NCBI GenBank assembly: GCA_947475445.1
Contig: CANJLC010000008.1
Span: forward strand, 1 to 64,000
DNA from: Alphaproteobacteria bacterium
GTDB taxonomy: Bacteria; Pseudomonadota; Alphaproteobacteria; Micropepsales; Micropepsaceae
Length of the DNA: 64,000 bases
Reading direction: 5' to 3'
Of the stretch, positions 26,766-36,755 are shown one piece after another; within the stretch, counting starts at the first letter, position 1, and every line of letters starts with the position of its first letter. A program made the translations under genes and the position numbers. The notes beneath the pieces were generated by a model that saw only the letters and a list, made by a program, of their open reading frames with translations, ran no database searches and was not told where the DNA came from.

Positions 26766-28763
26766 GTGACCCTTGATGATCCCCATGCCTGGCTGGAAGA
26801 CGTCCATGGGCAAAAGCCCCTGGCCTGGGTGGCGCAGCAGAACAAAAAAGCGCTGGACATCCTGAAGGCCGATCCGCGCTACCAGGAATATTACGACAGC
26901 ATCCTGTCGGTGCTGGACGCCACGGATCGCATTCCCTTCGGCCGCCTGGATCACGGCCATGTCTATAATTTCTGGCAGGACGCGCAACATCCCAAGGGCC
27001 TGTGGCGGCGCGCAAGCACGGCCGAATACCAGAAGGCTGCGCCCGGCTGGGAAGTTCTGCTGGACATCGATGCGCTGGCGAAAGCGGAAAACGAGAATTG
27101 GGTTTTTTCGGGCGCCGAGCGCAGTCCCGGTGAAACGCGCTGCCTGCTGCGCCTGTCGCGCGGCGGCACCGATGCGGTGGTGATCCGCGAATATGATCTC
27201 GGCATGAAAAAATTCCTCGCCGATGGCTTTGCCCTGCCGGACGCCAAGTCGGACGCCACCTACCTGGACGACGACACGGTGCTGTTCGCCACTGCCGCCG
27301 ACGGCGCCACCACATCTTCCTATGCCCGCATCGTGCGGCAATGGAGGCGCGGCACGCCTGTTTCATCGGCCGCCATGGTTTATGAAGGCGAAGTGTCGGA
27401 TGTCGGCTCTTCCGCCGCGGTGTTTCACGCCAGAGAAGGCAATTATGCCGTCATCATCCGGTCTGTCAGTTTTTTCGAGGCGGATTATTTCGCGCTGGAA
27501 AATGGCGCGGCGCGGAAATTGCCGCTGCCGCGTTCCGCCGACTTGAAGGCGTGGCTGGTAGGGTCGCTGATCGTCACCCTGCGTGAGGACTACACGGACC
27601 CCGGCAGCGGCAAGATTTTCGCCAAGGGCGCGCTGGTGGCATTTCGCGAAGGCCAGGCGCCGCAGATCGTCTATCAGCCCGGCCCGCGCGGCAGTGTCGA
27701 AAGCGTGGCTTCGGGCCAGGGCAAGCTCTATGCCGCCATCACCGACAATGTGATCGGCGCGGTGCATGTTTTCACGCCCGGTGCCGATGGATGGGACAGC
27801 GTCGTGCTGCCGCTGCCCGGTGCCGGCTCGGCGGATATCGTCTCCACCAATGATTTCGGGCCCCAGGTGCTGCTCCGGTTCGAAAATTATCTCACGCCCG
27901 CCACGCTGTATTTCGAGGATGGCAGCGGCGCCCCCCGGCCGATCAAGTCGTTGCCGGCGCGGTTCGATGCCTCCGGCCTTGTCACCGGGCAATTCGAGGC
28001 GACGTCAAAGGACGGCACGAAAATCCCCTATTTCGTGACGCGCCCGAAAAACCTGGCCGGCCCCGCGCCTGCCGTGCTGTACGGCTATGGCGGCTTCGAG
28101 GTTTCGCTCACGCCGGGCTATTCCGCCAATTTCGGGCGGCTGTGGCTCAGCAAGTGCGGCATCTATGTGGTGGCGAATATCCGGGGCGGCGGCGAGTTCG
28201 GTCCTGCCTGGCATGATGCGGCGCTGAAAATGAACCGCCAGCGCGCCTTTGACGATTTCGCCGCCGTGGCGGCGGACCTGCAAAGCCGCGGCCTGACCAC
28301 GCCGGCGCAGCTGGGCATCATGGGCGGCTCCAATGGCGGGCTGCTGGTCTCCACCGTGATGACGCAGATACCGGAAAAACTTGGCGCGGTGGTCTGCCAG
28401 GTGCCGCTGATCGACATGATCGCCTACACCCATATCGGCGCCGGCACTTCCTGGGTGGGCGAATATGGCGATCCGGCCGATCCGAAAATGCGCGACTATA
28501 TTCTCACCTATTCGCCGTACCAGAATGTGAAAAAGGGCGTGAAATACCCGCCGGTGTTTTTCGTCACCGCCACCTCCGACGACCGGGTTTCCCCGGTGCA
28601 TGCCCGCAAGATGGCGGCGCGGATGGAGAGCCAGGGCCATGAGGTGCTGTTCTACGAAAACACCGATGGCGGCCACGCCGCCGCCGCCGACCACAAGCAA
28701 AACGCGGAAATGTGGGCCCTCAGCTTCGTCTATCTGGCGCAAAAACTCGGTTTAAAGCCGTAA
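26766..28763 (+). CDS. Prolyl oligopeptidase family (S9A) peptidase
   Basis: 665 residues from a GTG start with GAGGAG about ten bases upstream. An N-terminal seven-bladed propeller region (DPHAWLEDVHG... to about residue 400) gates the C-terminal alpha/beta-hydrolase. The catalytic serine is S522 in GGSNGG, with aspartate in TSDDRVSP near 606 and histidine in GGHAAAADH near 637. S9A enzymes cleave after proline in short peptides. No signal peptide is seen, so it is probably cytoplasmic. YGYGGFEVSLTPGYS is typical of the S9A group. Downstream lie palindromic repeats, then ffh. Confidence 0.93.
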   Translation: MTLDDPHAWLEDVHGQKPLAWVAQQNKKALDILKADPRYQEYYDSILSVLDATDRIPFGRLDHGHVYNFWQDAQHPKGLWRRASTAEYQKAAPGWEVLLDIDALAKAENENWVFSGAERSPGETRCLLRLSRGGTDAVVIREYDLGMKKFLADGFALPDAKSDATYLDDDTVLFATAADGATTSSYARIVRQWRRGTPVSSAAMVYEGEVSDVGSSAAVFHAREGNYAVIIRSVSFFEADYFALENGAARKLPLPRSADLKAWLVGSLIVTLREDYTDPGSGKIFAKGALVAFREGQAPQIVYQPGPRGSVESVASGQGKLYAAITDNVIGAVHVFTPGADGWDSVVLPLPGAGSADIVSTNDFGPQVLLRFENYLTPATLYFEDGSGAPRPIKSLPARFDASGLVTGQFEATSKDGTKIPYFVTRPKNLAGPAPAVLYGYGGFEVSLTPGYSANFGRLWLSKCGIYVVANIRGGGEFGPAWHDAALKMNRQRAFDDFAAVAADLQSRGLTTPAQLGIMGGSNGGLLVSTVMTQIPEKLGAVVCQVPLIDMIAYTHIGAGTSWVGEYGDPADPKMRDYILTYSPYQNVKKGVKYPPVFFVTATSDDRVSPVHARKMAARMESQGHEVLFYENTDGGHAAAADHKQNAEMWALSFVYLAQKLGLKP

Positions 28764-28804
28764 ATTTGACTTTTCCGGCTCCAAAAGCCTAAAACCCGGC
28801 CATT

Positions 28805-28968
28805 CCGGAAAGACCAAAGGCCTTTCCGGTCCCCCGCCTGGCGCGGGGGATCGACCCCAGGCAGCGCAGGTGCGCCCCCTGGGGCGAAGTGCGTTGGCCG
28901 TAGGCCACGAAATGGTCCGGTGGACCATTTCGAGCAATGAGCGCTGCGAGCTTGGGCGAGCAGCAGGG
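28805..28968. repeat. Cluster of four hairpins upstream of ffh
   Basis: Stems: CCGGAAAG/CTTTCCGG (28805-28829), CCCCCGC/GCGGGGG (28831-28849), CCCCAGG/CCTGGGG (28855-28884) and a perfect 11-base pair CGAAATGGTCC/GGACCATTTCG with a three-base loop (28908-28932). The words GCTGCGAGCTTG-GCG-GCAG at 28943-28968 recur at 57562-57587. No gene is supported here. The cluster could end the S9 transcript or shape the ffh leader. Confidence 0.6.
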
Positions 28969-28988
28969 TGTTTTTTTGGAGTTTGTGG

Positions 28989-30365
28989 TTGTTCGAGAAT
29001 CTTCAATCCCGCCTCGGCGGCGTATTCGACAAGCTTCGCGGGCGCGGCGCGCTCAGCGAGGCTGATGTCGATTCCGCCCTGGCCGAAGTGCGCACCGCCC
29101 TGATCGACGCCGACGTGTCGCTGCCGGTGGTGAAGGATTTCATCGACAAGGTTCGCCCCCGCGCCATCGGCGAAAATGTCATCCGCTCGGTCAGCCCGGG
29201 CCAGCAGGTCATCAAGATCGTCCATGACGTGCTGGTGGAAACCCTGGGCAGCGACAATGCCGCCCTCAATCTGGGCTCGCCCCCCGCGCCCATCCTGATG
29301 GTCGGCCTGCAGGGCTCGGGCAAGACCACCACCAGCGCCAAGCTCGGCCTGCTGCTGCAGACAAAGGAAAAAAAGCGCGTGCTGATGGCCTCGCTGGACG
29401 TCAATCGTCCCGCCGCCATGGAACAGCTGCGCGTGCTGGGCGAACAGGCCGGCATTGCCACCCTTCCCATTGTTGCGGGCCAGGACCCCGTCGCCATCGC
29501 CAAGCGCGCCTTGGCCAGCGCCAAGGTCGGCGGCTATGACGTCCTCATTCTCGACACCGCCGGCCGCCAGTCGATTGACGAGCAGCTGATGACCGAAGTG
29601 GCCGCCATCAAGGCCGCCACCAATCCCCACGAAACCCTGCTGGTGGCCGACAGCCTCACCGGCCAGGACGCCGTGAACATCGCGAAGAATTTCAACGACC
29701 GCGTCGCGCTGTCGGGCATCATCCTCACCCGCGTCGATGGCGATGGCCGCGGCGGCGCCGCGCTTTCCATGCGCGCCGTCACCGGCGCCCCCATCAAGTT
29801 CCTCGGCGCCGGCGAAAAGCTGGATGCGCTGGAAGCCTTTCATCCCGCCCGCGTTGCGGCCCGCATTTTGGATATGGGCGATGTCGTGTCGCTGGTGGAA
29901 AAGGCCAGCGAGACGCTGGACAAGGAAGAAGCCGAAAAGCTCGCCGCCAAGATGAAGAAAGGGTCGTTCGACATGAACGACCTCAAATCGCAACTGAACC
30001 AGATGAAGAAGCTGGGCGGCATGAAGGGCGTGCTGGGCATGCTGCCGGGCGTGGGCAAGATCAAGGGCCAGCTGGAAGCCGCCGGCCTCGACGACCGCAT
30101 CCTCACCCGCCAGGAAGCGATCATTTCCTCCATGACCAGGCAGGAGCGCGTGGATCCCGATGTGATCAACGGCTCGCGCAGGAAACGCATCGCCGCCGGC
30201 TCCGGCGTGGATGTCAGCGAGGTCAACAAGCTTCTGAAAATGCACCGCCAGATGGCGGACATGATGAAGAAAGTGGGCAAGGGCGGCCGCATGCCGCAAA
30301 TGCCCGGCATGGGCGGCGGGTTGCCCGGTGGATTACCGCCCGGAATCTTTCCGGGTCGGCGTTGA
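28989..30365 (+). CDS. ffh: Signal recognition particle protein Ffh
   Basis: 458 residues. I place the start at the TTG at 28989, because it gives the family N-terminus (L/M)FENLQSRLGGVFDKL and has GGAG seven bases upstream; a GTG at 28968 would add an unlikely extension. G1 is GLQGSGKT (106-113), with DTAGRQ near 195 and TRVDGDGRGG near 250. The methionine-rich M domain (MLPGVGK..., MHRQMADMMKK, PQMPGMGGG) binds 4.5S RNA and signal sequences. The 4.5S RNA gene was not found here. It leads the ribosomal operon. Confidence 0.96.
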   Translation: MFENLQSRLGGVFDKLRGRGALSEADVDSALAEVRTALIDADVSLPVVKDFIDKVRPRAIGENVIRSVSPGQQVIKIVHDVLVETLGSDNAALNLGSPPAPILMVGLQGSGKTTTSAKLGLLLQTKEKKRVLMASLDVNRPAAMEQLRVLGEQAGIATLPIVAGQDPVAIAKRALASAKVGGYDVLILDTAGRQSIDEQLMTEVAAIKAATNPHETLLVADSLTGQDAVNIAKNFNDRVALSGIILTRVDGDGRGGAALSMRAVTGAPIKFLGAGEKLDALEAFHPARVAARILDMGDVVSLVEKASETLDKEEAEKLAAKMKKGSFDMNDLKSQLNQMKKLGGMKGVLGMLPGVGKIKGQLEAAGLDDRILTRQEAIISSMTRQERVDPDVINGSRRKRIAAGSGVDVSEVNKLLKMHRQMADMMKKVGKGGRMPQMPGMGGGLPGGLPPGIFPGRR

Positions 30366-30395
30366 TTTAGGTCTTTAACAGCAAGGAAAAACACA

Positions 30396-30764
30396 ATGGC
30401 ACTTCGTATTCGTCTGGCGCGCGGCGGCACCAAGAAACGCCCGCATTACAATATCGTGATCTCGGATTCGCGTTCGCCCCGTGACGGCCGCTTCATCCAG
30501 AAGATCGGCTTCTACAATCCGCTGCTGCCGTCGGACCATGCCGACCGCCTCAAGCTCGATCTCGACGCCGCCAAGGCCTGGATTGCCAAGGGCGCCGTGG
30601 CCTCCGACCGCGTGCACAAGTTTCTCGCCAAGTCCGGCCTGGTGAAGGCGCGCATCCACGCCAATCCGCAAAAGGCCCAGCCCAAGAAGAAGGCGCAGGA
30701 ACGCGCGGCCGCGAACGCCGCCGCCGCCGCTGCTCCGGCTGCCGAAGAAGCGCCGGCCTCCTAA
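30396..30764 (+). CDS. rpsP: 30S ribosomal protein S16
   Basis: 122 residues. [21 protein letters not shown] is the diagnostic S16 start, followed by [13 protein letters not shown]. The C-terminus carries an alanine/lysine-rich tail of about 35 residues ([14 protein letters not shown]...), typical of alphaproteobacterial S16. AAGGAAAA precedes the ATG. It lies 30 bases after ffh and directly abuts rimM. Confidence 0.97.
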   Translation: MALRIRLARGGTKKRPHYNIVISDSRSPRDGRFIQKIGFYNPLLPSDHADRLKLDLDAAKAWIAKGAVASDRVHKFLAKSGLVKARIHANPQKAQPKKKAQERAAANAAAAAAPAAEEAPAS

Positions 30765-31283
30765 TTGGCCGGCGACGTTCTTCTTGCCGCCGTGATCGGC
30801 GCGCAGGGCCTCAAGGGTGCCGTGAAGACCAAGGTCTTCACCGCTTCGCCTGAGGCGCTTTCGCGCTATGCGGTGCTGCATGACAAGAACGGCAAGAGGT
30901 TCGAGATCACCGCTTTTCGCCCGGGCAAACCGGGCGAGGCGGTGATGTCGTTTCAGGGCGTCGACACGCGCGAAGCGGCGGAAGCCCTGAAAGGCACCCA
31001 GCTTTTCGTCGCCCGCGATAAGCTGCCCGAGCCCGATGAGGAAGAATTCTACCATGCCGATTTGATCGGCCTGGAAGCGCGCGACAGCGAGGGCCGCGTC
31101 ATAGGCAAGGTCACCAGCATCCACAATTTCGGCGCCGGCGACGTGATCGAGATCACGCGTGCCGACGGCGACACGGTGCTGCTGGCCTTCACGCGCGAGA
31201 CCGTGCCGCATATCGATATTCCCGGCGGACATATCCTGGTGGCGGTGCCGGAAGACGATGAGGCAGGCGACCATGTCGAATAG
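30765..31283 (+). CDS. rimM: Ribosome maturation factor RimM
   Basis: 172 residues from a TTG placed immediately after the rpsP stop with no spacer. [21 protein letters not shown] is the RimM start, and a C-terminal PRC barrel follows ([22 protein letters not shown]). RimM binds S19 and assists 30S assembly. There is no clear ribosome-binding site, so translation is probably coupled to rpsP. The 3' end overlaps trmD by 11 bases. Confidence 0.93.
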   Translation: MAGDVLLAAVIGAQGLKGAVKTKVFTASPEALSRYAVLHDKNGKRFEITAFRPGKPGEAVMSFQGVDTREAAEALKGTQLFVARDKLPEPDEEEFYHADLIGLEARDSEGRVIGKVTSIHNFGAGDVIEITRADGDTVLLAFTRETVPHIDIPGGHILVAVPEDDEAGDHVE

Positions 31284-31986
31284 CTGGCAAGCCACCATCT
31301 TCACCCTCTTTCCCGAAATGTTTCCCGGGCCGCTGGGCATCTCGCTCTTGGGCAAGGCGCTCTCGAACAATCTGTGGTCGCTGGAGGTGCGCGATATCCG
31401 CGACCACGGCCTTGGCAAGCATCGCACGGTGGATGACAGCCCGGCCGGCGGCGGTCCCGGCATGGTGATGCGCGCCGATGTGGCCGCAGCCGCCATTGAT
31501 GCTGTCCCGCGGGGTGACCGGCCCCTGATCTATCTTTCGCCGCGCGGCGCGCCCCTGACACAGGCGCGTGTCCGCAGGCTGGCGGACGGCCCCGGCGCCA
31601 TCCTGCTCTGCGGCCGCTTTGAGGGCCTGGACGAGCGGGTGATCGCGGCCCGCGCCATCGAGGAAGTCTCCCTGGGGGACTTCGTGCTGGCGGGAGGCGA
31701 GATTGCCGCCATGGCCCTGATCGAGGCCAGTGTCCGCCTGCTGCCCGGTGTGCTTGGGGCGGCCGCTTCCACCCAGGAGGAAAGCTTCTCGGCGGGCCTG
31801 CTGGAATATCCGCAATTCACCCGGCCGCAGGATTTCGAGGGAAAAACCATCCCGGAAGTCCTAAACAACGGAAATCATTCAGAAATCGCCAAATGGCGGC
31901 AGGCCCAGTCCGAAGCCCTGACCCGGGCGCGGCGCCCCGACCTGTGGTCCCTGCACCAAAAGGGCTCTTTTCCCTTTGAAAAGTAA
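31273..31986 (+). CDS. trmD: tRNA (guanine37-N1)-methyltransferase TrmD
   Basis: 237 residues from the ATG at 31273, which gives the family N-terminus [18 protein letters not shown]; the frame is open upstream inside rimM. The SPOUT knot is visible in [19 protein letters not shown] and [18 protein letters not shown]. TrmD makes m1G37 in tRNAs that read CNN and CGG codons, preventing frameshifts. [17 protein letters not shown] near residue 50 is characteristic. Overlap with rimM supports coupled translation. Confidence 0.96.
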   Translation: MSNSWQATIFTLFPEMFPGPLGISLLGKALSNNLWSLEVRDIRDHGLGKHRTVDDSPAGGGPGMVMRADVAAAAIDAVPRGDRPLIYLSPRGAPLTQARVRRLADGPGAILLCGRFEGLDERVIAARAIEEVSLGDFVLAGGEIAAMALIEASVRLLPGVLGAAASTQEESFSAGLLEYPQFTRPQDFEGKTIPEVLNNGNHSEIAKWRQAQSEALTRARRPDLWSLHQKGSFPFEK

Positions 31987-32036
31987 GGGGGCTGGGCTAT
32001 ATGCCCGCCCTCATTCGCCGCCCGGAGACGACCAAA

Positions 32037-32450
32037 ATGAACCTGTTGCAGACCCTCGAAGCCGAACAGATGAAGGCCGTCCGGGCCAAGGCGCATCCCG
32101 AATTCCGCCCCGGCGACACCCTCAAGGTCAACGTCAAGGTCGTCGACGTCACCTATGACGAGAAGGCCAAGGCCAACAAGACGCGCGAACGCATCCAGGC
32201 CTTTGAAGGCGTCTGCATCGCCCGCCAGGGCCAGGGCCTGAACGAGAGCTTCACCGTCCGCAAGCTGTCCTATGGCGAAGGCGTGGAACGCGTTTTCCCG
32301 GTTTATTCGCCGCTGGTGGATTCGGTTGTCGTGGTGCGCAAGGGCAAGGTCCGCCGCGCCAAGCTCTATTATCTGCGTGGCCGCACCGGCAAGTCGGCGC
32401 GCATCTCCGAACGCACCGACAACGCCGCGACGGAAGCCGACGCCTCGTAA
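32037..32450 (+). CDS. rplS: 50S ribosomal protein L19
   Basis: 137 residues from the ATG at 32037, with GGAGAC ten bases upstream. The L19 pattern is complete: [53 protein letters not shown] and [20 protein letters not shown]. It sits at the 30S-50S interface. It closes the ffh-rpsP-rimM-trmD-rplS operon and is followed by a terminator. Confidence 0.97.
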   Translation: MNLLQTLEAEQMKAVRAKAHPEFRPGDTLKVNVKVVDVTYDEKAKANKTRERIQAFEGVCIARQGQGLNESFTVRKLSYGEGVERVFPVYSPLVDSVVVVRKGKVRRAKLYYLRGRTGKSARISERTDNAATEADAS

Positions 32451-32488
32451 AAGCCGCGGAAAACGGGCCTTTCCTGAACAAAGTGCAG

Positions 32489-32515
32489 AAAGCTCCGATT
32501 TTTCGGGGCTTTTTT
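32489..32515 (+). terminator. Rho-independent terminator after rplS
   Basis: AAAGCTCCG (32489-32497) pairs over nine bases with CGGGGCTTT (32504-32512), one U-G pair included, followed by a T-run. It ends the ffh-rplS operon. Confidence 0.9.
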
Positions 32516-32591
32516 GCTATCAGGGTGCTTGTAACCCCCGAAAATACAGTAAAATCGGGCCTCCTAGTTGATTCGCAAGAGGGACACCCCA

Positions 32592-32894
32592 ATGGCCACT
32601 GCCGCAAAAGCAAAAGTTGAAACCGTTTCCACCCGCCAGCTCGCCAGCCAGCTCGCTGAAAAGCATGAGTTGTCGCAGAAGAGCGCCAACGCGCTGATCG
32701 AAGACACGATCGGCCTGATCACCAAGCACCTGAAGAAGGGCGCCCGCATCCGTCTCAATGGCCTCGGCATTCTCGTCGTGCGCAAGCGCGGTCCGCGCAT
32801 GGGCCGCAATCCCGCGACCGGCGAAGCCATCAAGATCAAGGCGTCCAAGAAGGTCGCGTTCCGCGCCTCCAAGGAACTGAAGGAATCGATCTAA
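32592..32894 (+). CDS. HU/IHF-family DNA-binding protein
   Basis: 100 residues from the ATG at 32592 with GAGGGA upstream. The HU fold is clear: STRQLASQLAEKHELSQKSANALIEDTI, then the beta-arm region (RIRLNGLGILVVRKRGPRMGRNPATGE) and a C-terminal helix (ASKKVAFRASKELKESI). The intercalating proline is in RNPATG. It bends and compacts DNA. HU and IHF subunits cannot be separated safely by eye. It stands alone between two terminators. Confidence 0.92.
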   Translation: MATAAKAKVETVSTRQLASQLAEKHELSQKSANALIEDTIGLITKHLKKGARIRLNGLGILVVRKRGPRMGRNPATGEAIKIKASKKVAFRASKELKESI

Positions 32895-32921
32895 GGATCG
32901 CTTTTCCTTAATTCGGAAAAG

Positions 32922-32957
32922 AAAAGCCGGGCTTCACAGCCCGGCTTTTTCTTTTTT
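32922..32957 (+). terminator. Rho-independent terminator after the HU gene
   Basis: AAAAGCCGGGCT-tcac-AGCCCGGCTTTTT forms an 11-12 base stem with a T-run to 32957. A smaller hairpin, CTTTTCC/GGAAAAG, lies just upstream. Confidence 0.93.
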
Positions 32958-32960
32958 GAT

Positions 32961-34169
<1,209 letters not shown>

Positions 34170-34199
34170 TAAGCCCTTTTCACTTTCCTATATTGCGCA

Positions 34200-34235
34200 C
34201 AGCGGCTGGAGCCTTCCGGCCGCTGTTGCTTTTTT
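34200..34235 (+). terminator. Rho-independent terminator of mdh
   Basis: CAGCGGC (34200-34206) pairs with GCCGCTG (34219-34225), followed by TTGCTTTTTT. A smaller hairpin, GGGCT-gata-AGCCC, overlaps the mdh stop. Confidence 0.85.
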
Positions 34236-34311
34236 GCCATCTTGTCACGGGACACCTGTTTTGAGACATTTTGATACAAATAGAGGTTTCCGGGGTCGGG
34301 GGGCCCAATCC

Positions 34312-34833
34312 ATGGACACGATCGGAAGAATGAGCCTTTTGCTGCTCGCATCCTTCTGGCTGCTCATGGCCTCGATGGCGGTGGCGGCGGTCTGGCTCGT
34401 GGAGCCCGCGAAAGCGGTGGGCCTCGCCGCCACCGACCACGGCACGGCGAACCTGACCGTTCATGTCGGCCGCGTGTCGCCCAGGGGCGGCGTGCTCAGG
34501 CTGGGCGTCTATGACGCCGCCAATTATGCCGATGACAAGACGCCCGTGGCCACGGCGGATGTCCCGGCCATTGCGGGCGAAACCACCGTCACGCTCACGG
34601 GCCTGCCGCCCGGCCGCTACGCCATCGAGGCGTTCCAGGATTTCAATTCCAACGGCAAGATGGATTCCAGCTGGCTGGGACTGCCCAAGGAGCCTTACGG
34701 CTTTTCGCGCGACGCCAAGCCGTTTCTCTCCAAGCCAGGCTTTGATGCGGTCGCTTTCGAGCTGACGCAAGGCGACAACAGCCAGACCATGACCCTGCAG
34801 AATTCGCAGGCCGCCGCCAGCGCCGGCTTCTGA
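34312..34833 (+). CDS. Exported DUF2141-family protein
   Basis: 173 residues from the ATG at 34312 (GGGGGG upstream); an ATG at 34330 is possible. An N-terminal hydrophobic segment (LLLLASFWLLMASMAVAAVWLV) is a signal or anchor. The mature part matches DUF2141: GLPPGRYAIEAFQDFNSNGKMD followed by LGLPKEPYGFSRDA, ending in a beta-rich domain. The Asp/Asn-rich loop resembles a calcium site. The function is unknown; such proteins are periplasmic or surface-exposed. It is followed by the MFS gene after about 76 bases. Confidence 0.85.
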   Translation: MDTIGRMSLLLLASFWLLMASMAVAAVWLVEPAKAVGLAATDHGTANLTVHVGRVSPRGGVLRLGVYDAANYADDKTPVATADVPAIAGETTVTLTGLPPGRYAIEAFQDFNSNGKMDSSWLGLPKEPYGFSRDAKPFLSKPGFDAVAFELTQGDNSQTMTLQNSQAAASAGF

Positions 34834-34909
34834 GCGTCCGCCAATTTGCACAACACACCTTCGCGTGTTTGCGCCTCGCGCCGCGCCATGACCCGTGTTA
34901 GGAGCGGGC

Positions 34910-36148
34910 ATGAGTGAAATTCCGCCCGCCATCTATCGCCGCCGGGACCTGCATTATTTCGTCAGCTCGCGCTTCGTCGCCACCGCGGTGAGCCAGGTCC
35001 AGGCTGTGGCGATCGCCTGGCAGATCTACGATATGGAGCGCAGCGCGCTGTCGCTGGGCCTGGTCGGGCTTTGCCAGTTTGTCCCGATGTTCCTGCTCAC
35101 CTTGCCGGCGGGCGACATCACCGACCGCTTCAACCAGCGCCGGGTTTATGCGCTCGCGGCGGGCTTGCAGGCGGCCTGCAGCGCCCTGTTCCTGGGCCTC
35201 AGCCTCTTTCACGCCCAAAGCGTCTGGATGTTTTACGCCGTGCTGGTGCTGTTCGGCGCGGCGCGCGGGTTTGCCGGTCCTTCCGGCCAGTCGCTGCTGC
35301 CGTTCCTGGTGCCGCAGGAAAAGCTGTCGCACGCCATCTCGGTCAATTCCTCGGCCTTCACCGCCGCAGTCATTGCCGGCCCGGCGCTGGGCGGCTTCCT
35401 CTATATTTACGGGCCCGTGACGGTCTATTCCATCTGCATCGCCGGTTTTGCCATCGCCGCAATGATCGTTTTCAATCTCGGCGGACGCCATGTAAAGCCG
35501 GAGCAAAGCCTGGCGACGCGGCTGGAACGCGTCGCCGAAGGCGTGCGCTATGTGCGCTCGCGCCCGGTCATCCTGGGCGCCATTTCCCTCGACCTTTTCG
35601 CCGTGCTGCTGGGCGGGGCGACGGCTCTGCTGCCCATTTATGCACGCGATATCCTGCATGTCGGGCCTGATGGGCTCGGCCTGCTGCGAAGCGCGCCTGC
35701 GGCGGGCGCCTTCATCATGGCGGCCTATCTCACCCGCTTTCACATCAAGCGCCATGTCGGGGTGAAGATGTTCGCTTCCGTGGCGGTCTTCGGCCTGGCC
35801 ACCATCGTGTTCGGATTTTCCACCTGGTTTCCGCTGTCCCTGGCCGCCCTGTTCGTGCTGGGCGCAGCCGACCTGGTCAGCGTCAATGTCCGCTCCTCGC
35901 TGATCCAGCTTTCAACGCCCGATGCCATGCGCGGCCGGGTGTCCTCCGTTTCCATCCTGTTCATCGGTGCGTCCAACGAATTGGGGGAGTTTGAATCGGG
36001 CACAACAGCCGCGCTGCTGGGCACGGTGCCCGCCGTGGTGGTGGGCGGCATCGGCACGCTGCTGGTGGTGGGGCTCTGGATGAAATTGTTCCCCGCCCTC
36101 AGGCGGGTGGACAATTACGACGACTTATCTTCTGGTCGCACGGCCTGA
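34910..36148 (+). CDS. MFS transporter (MFS_3/EntS-like)
   Basis: 412 residues from the ATG at 34910. About twelve helices are expected. The intracellular motif after helix 2 reads GDITDRFNQRRVYALA, the MFS A-motif. The family with RFVATAVSQVQAVAIAWQIYD and RGRVSSVSILFIGASNELGEFESG matches MFS_3 members related to the enterobactin exporter EntS. The substrate cannot be assigned. No siderophore genes are near. The stop codon falls inside the intergenic repeat starting at 36133. Confidence 0.88.
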   Translation: MSEIPPAIYRRRDLHYFVSSRFVATAVSQVQAVAIAWQIYDMERSALSLGLVGLCQFVPMFLLTLPAGDITDRFNQRRVYALAAGLQAACSALFLGLSLFHAQSVWMFYAVLVLFGAARGFAGPSGQSLLPFLVPQEKLSHAISVNSSAFTAAVIAGPALGGFLYIYGPVTVYSICIAGFAIAAMIVFNLGGRHVKPEQSLATRLERVAEGVRYVRSRPVILGAISLDLFAVLLGGATALLPIYARDILHVGPDGLGLLRSAPAAGAFIMAAYLTRFHIKRHVGVKMFASVAVFGLATIVFGFSTWFPLSLAALFVLGAADLVSVNVRSSLIQLSTPDAMRGRVSSVSILFIGASNELGEFESGTTAALLGTVPAVVVGGIGTLLVVGLWMKLFPALRRVDNYDDLSSGRTA

Positions 36149-36182
36149 CGCGAAGTCTGCAATTTCGCGGGGCCGATGCTTC
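36133..36182. repeat. Intergenic palindromic repeat, copy 2
   Basis: TGGTCGCACGGCC (36133-36145) and GGCCGATGCT (36171-36180) enclose CGCGAA...TTCGCG. It overlaps the MFS stop and lies between convergent genes, as copy 1 does. It may double as a terminator. Confidence 0.6.
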
Positions 36183-36186
36183 CGGC

Positions 36187-36735
36187 TCAGAAATTATAGG
36201 ACATGTGGATATAGGCGCCGTCGGGATCGGCCGACAGGCTGGAATAGAAATGGCGCGGCTCCTGGTAGCGCGTATCGAGCAGCCAGGCGTAGCCAAAGGC
36301 GATGCCGGAACTGGCCAGCGTGTCATACCAGTGATGTTTCTTGGCATGGACGCGGGTGTAGGAAACAAACTGCGTCGCCACGAAAGCCGGCAGGCCATAG
36401 CGCCAGCCATAGCGGGCCCACAGGAAGCTTGATCCTGACGCGGCCAGCGCGGTGGTGTCGGACGGGAAGGATTCAAAATCGCTGCCATCGGGGCGCTTCT
36501 CGCGCACGAACTGCTTGAGGCCATAGGCGGTCCCCACCGTGGCCACTGTGCCCACGCCAAGCTGCGCAACGCCGATCCAGTCATCCTTGTAAACCGCGAT
36601 GCCGCCCGCAACCACCGGCAGCGCCACTGCCATGGCGGTGCCGGCGTTTTCCAGCCCGTCGGCCATCGCCAGGCTATCGCCCGCGATCAGGAGCGCGAAG
36701 GCGGCCAGGGCAGTGCGTGTTGCAAGACGAAGCAT
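36187..36735 (-). CDS. PAP2-superfamily protein with altered PSGH motif
   Basis: 182 residues with a signal peptide (ALAAFALLIAGDSLAMA). The phosphatase motifs are mostly present: K74-x6-R81-P82 (KQFVREKRP) and R128-x5-H134-x3-D138 (TRVHAKKHHWYD). The central PSGH box reads PSDT (91-94), so the general-acid histidine is missing. The product ends in aromatic MSYNF. PAP2 enzymes dephosphorylate lipids or small phosphates in the envelope; here activity is uncertain. It is followed upstream by the OmpA-like gene, 20 bases away. Confidence 0.8.
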   Translation of the reverse strand: MLRLATRTALAAFALLIAGDSLAMADGLENAGTAMAVALPVVAGGIAVYKDDWIGVAQLGVGTVATVGTAYGLKQFVREKRPDGSDFESFPSDTTALAASGSSFLWARYGWRYGLPAFVATQFVSYTRVHAKKHHWYDTLASSGIAFGYAWLLDTRYQEPRHFYSSLSADPDGAYIHMSYNF

Positions 36736-36755
36736 TGGGGCCTTTCAGGCGGTGG

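Noticed and set aside
28764..28988. 4.5S (SRP) RNA gene next to ffh
   Set aside because: The conserved GGAAG/GCAGC tetraloop region of 4.5S RNA is not present; the region holds only unrelated hairpins.
28870..29103. 77-codon frame overlapping the start of ffh
   Set aside because: It runs through the palindromic repeats into ffh in another frame and has no ribosome-binding site of its own.
28752..30299. 515-codon minus-strand frame across ffh
   Set aside because: It is antisense to ffh, rich in His/Gln/Gly and without motifs.
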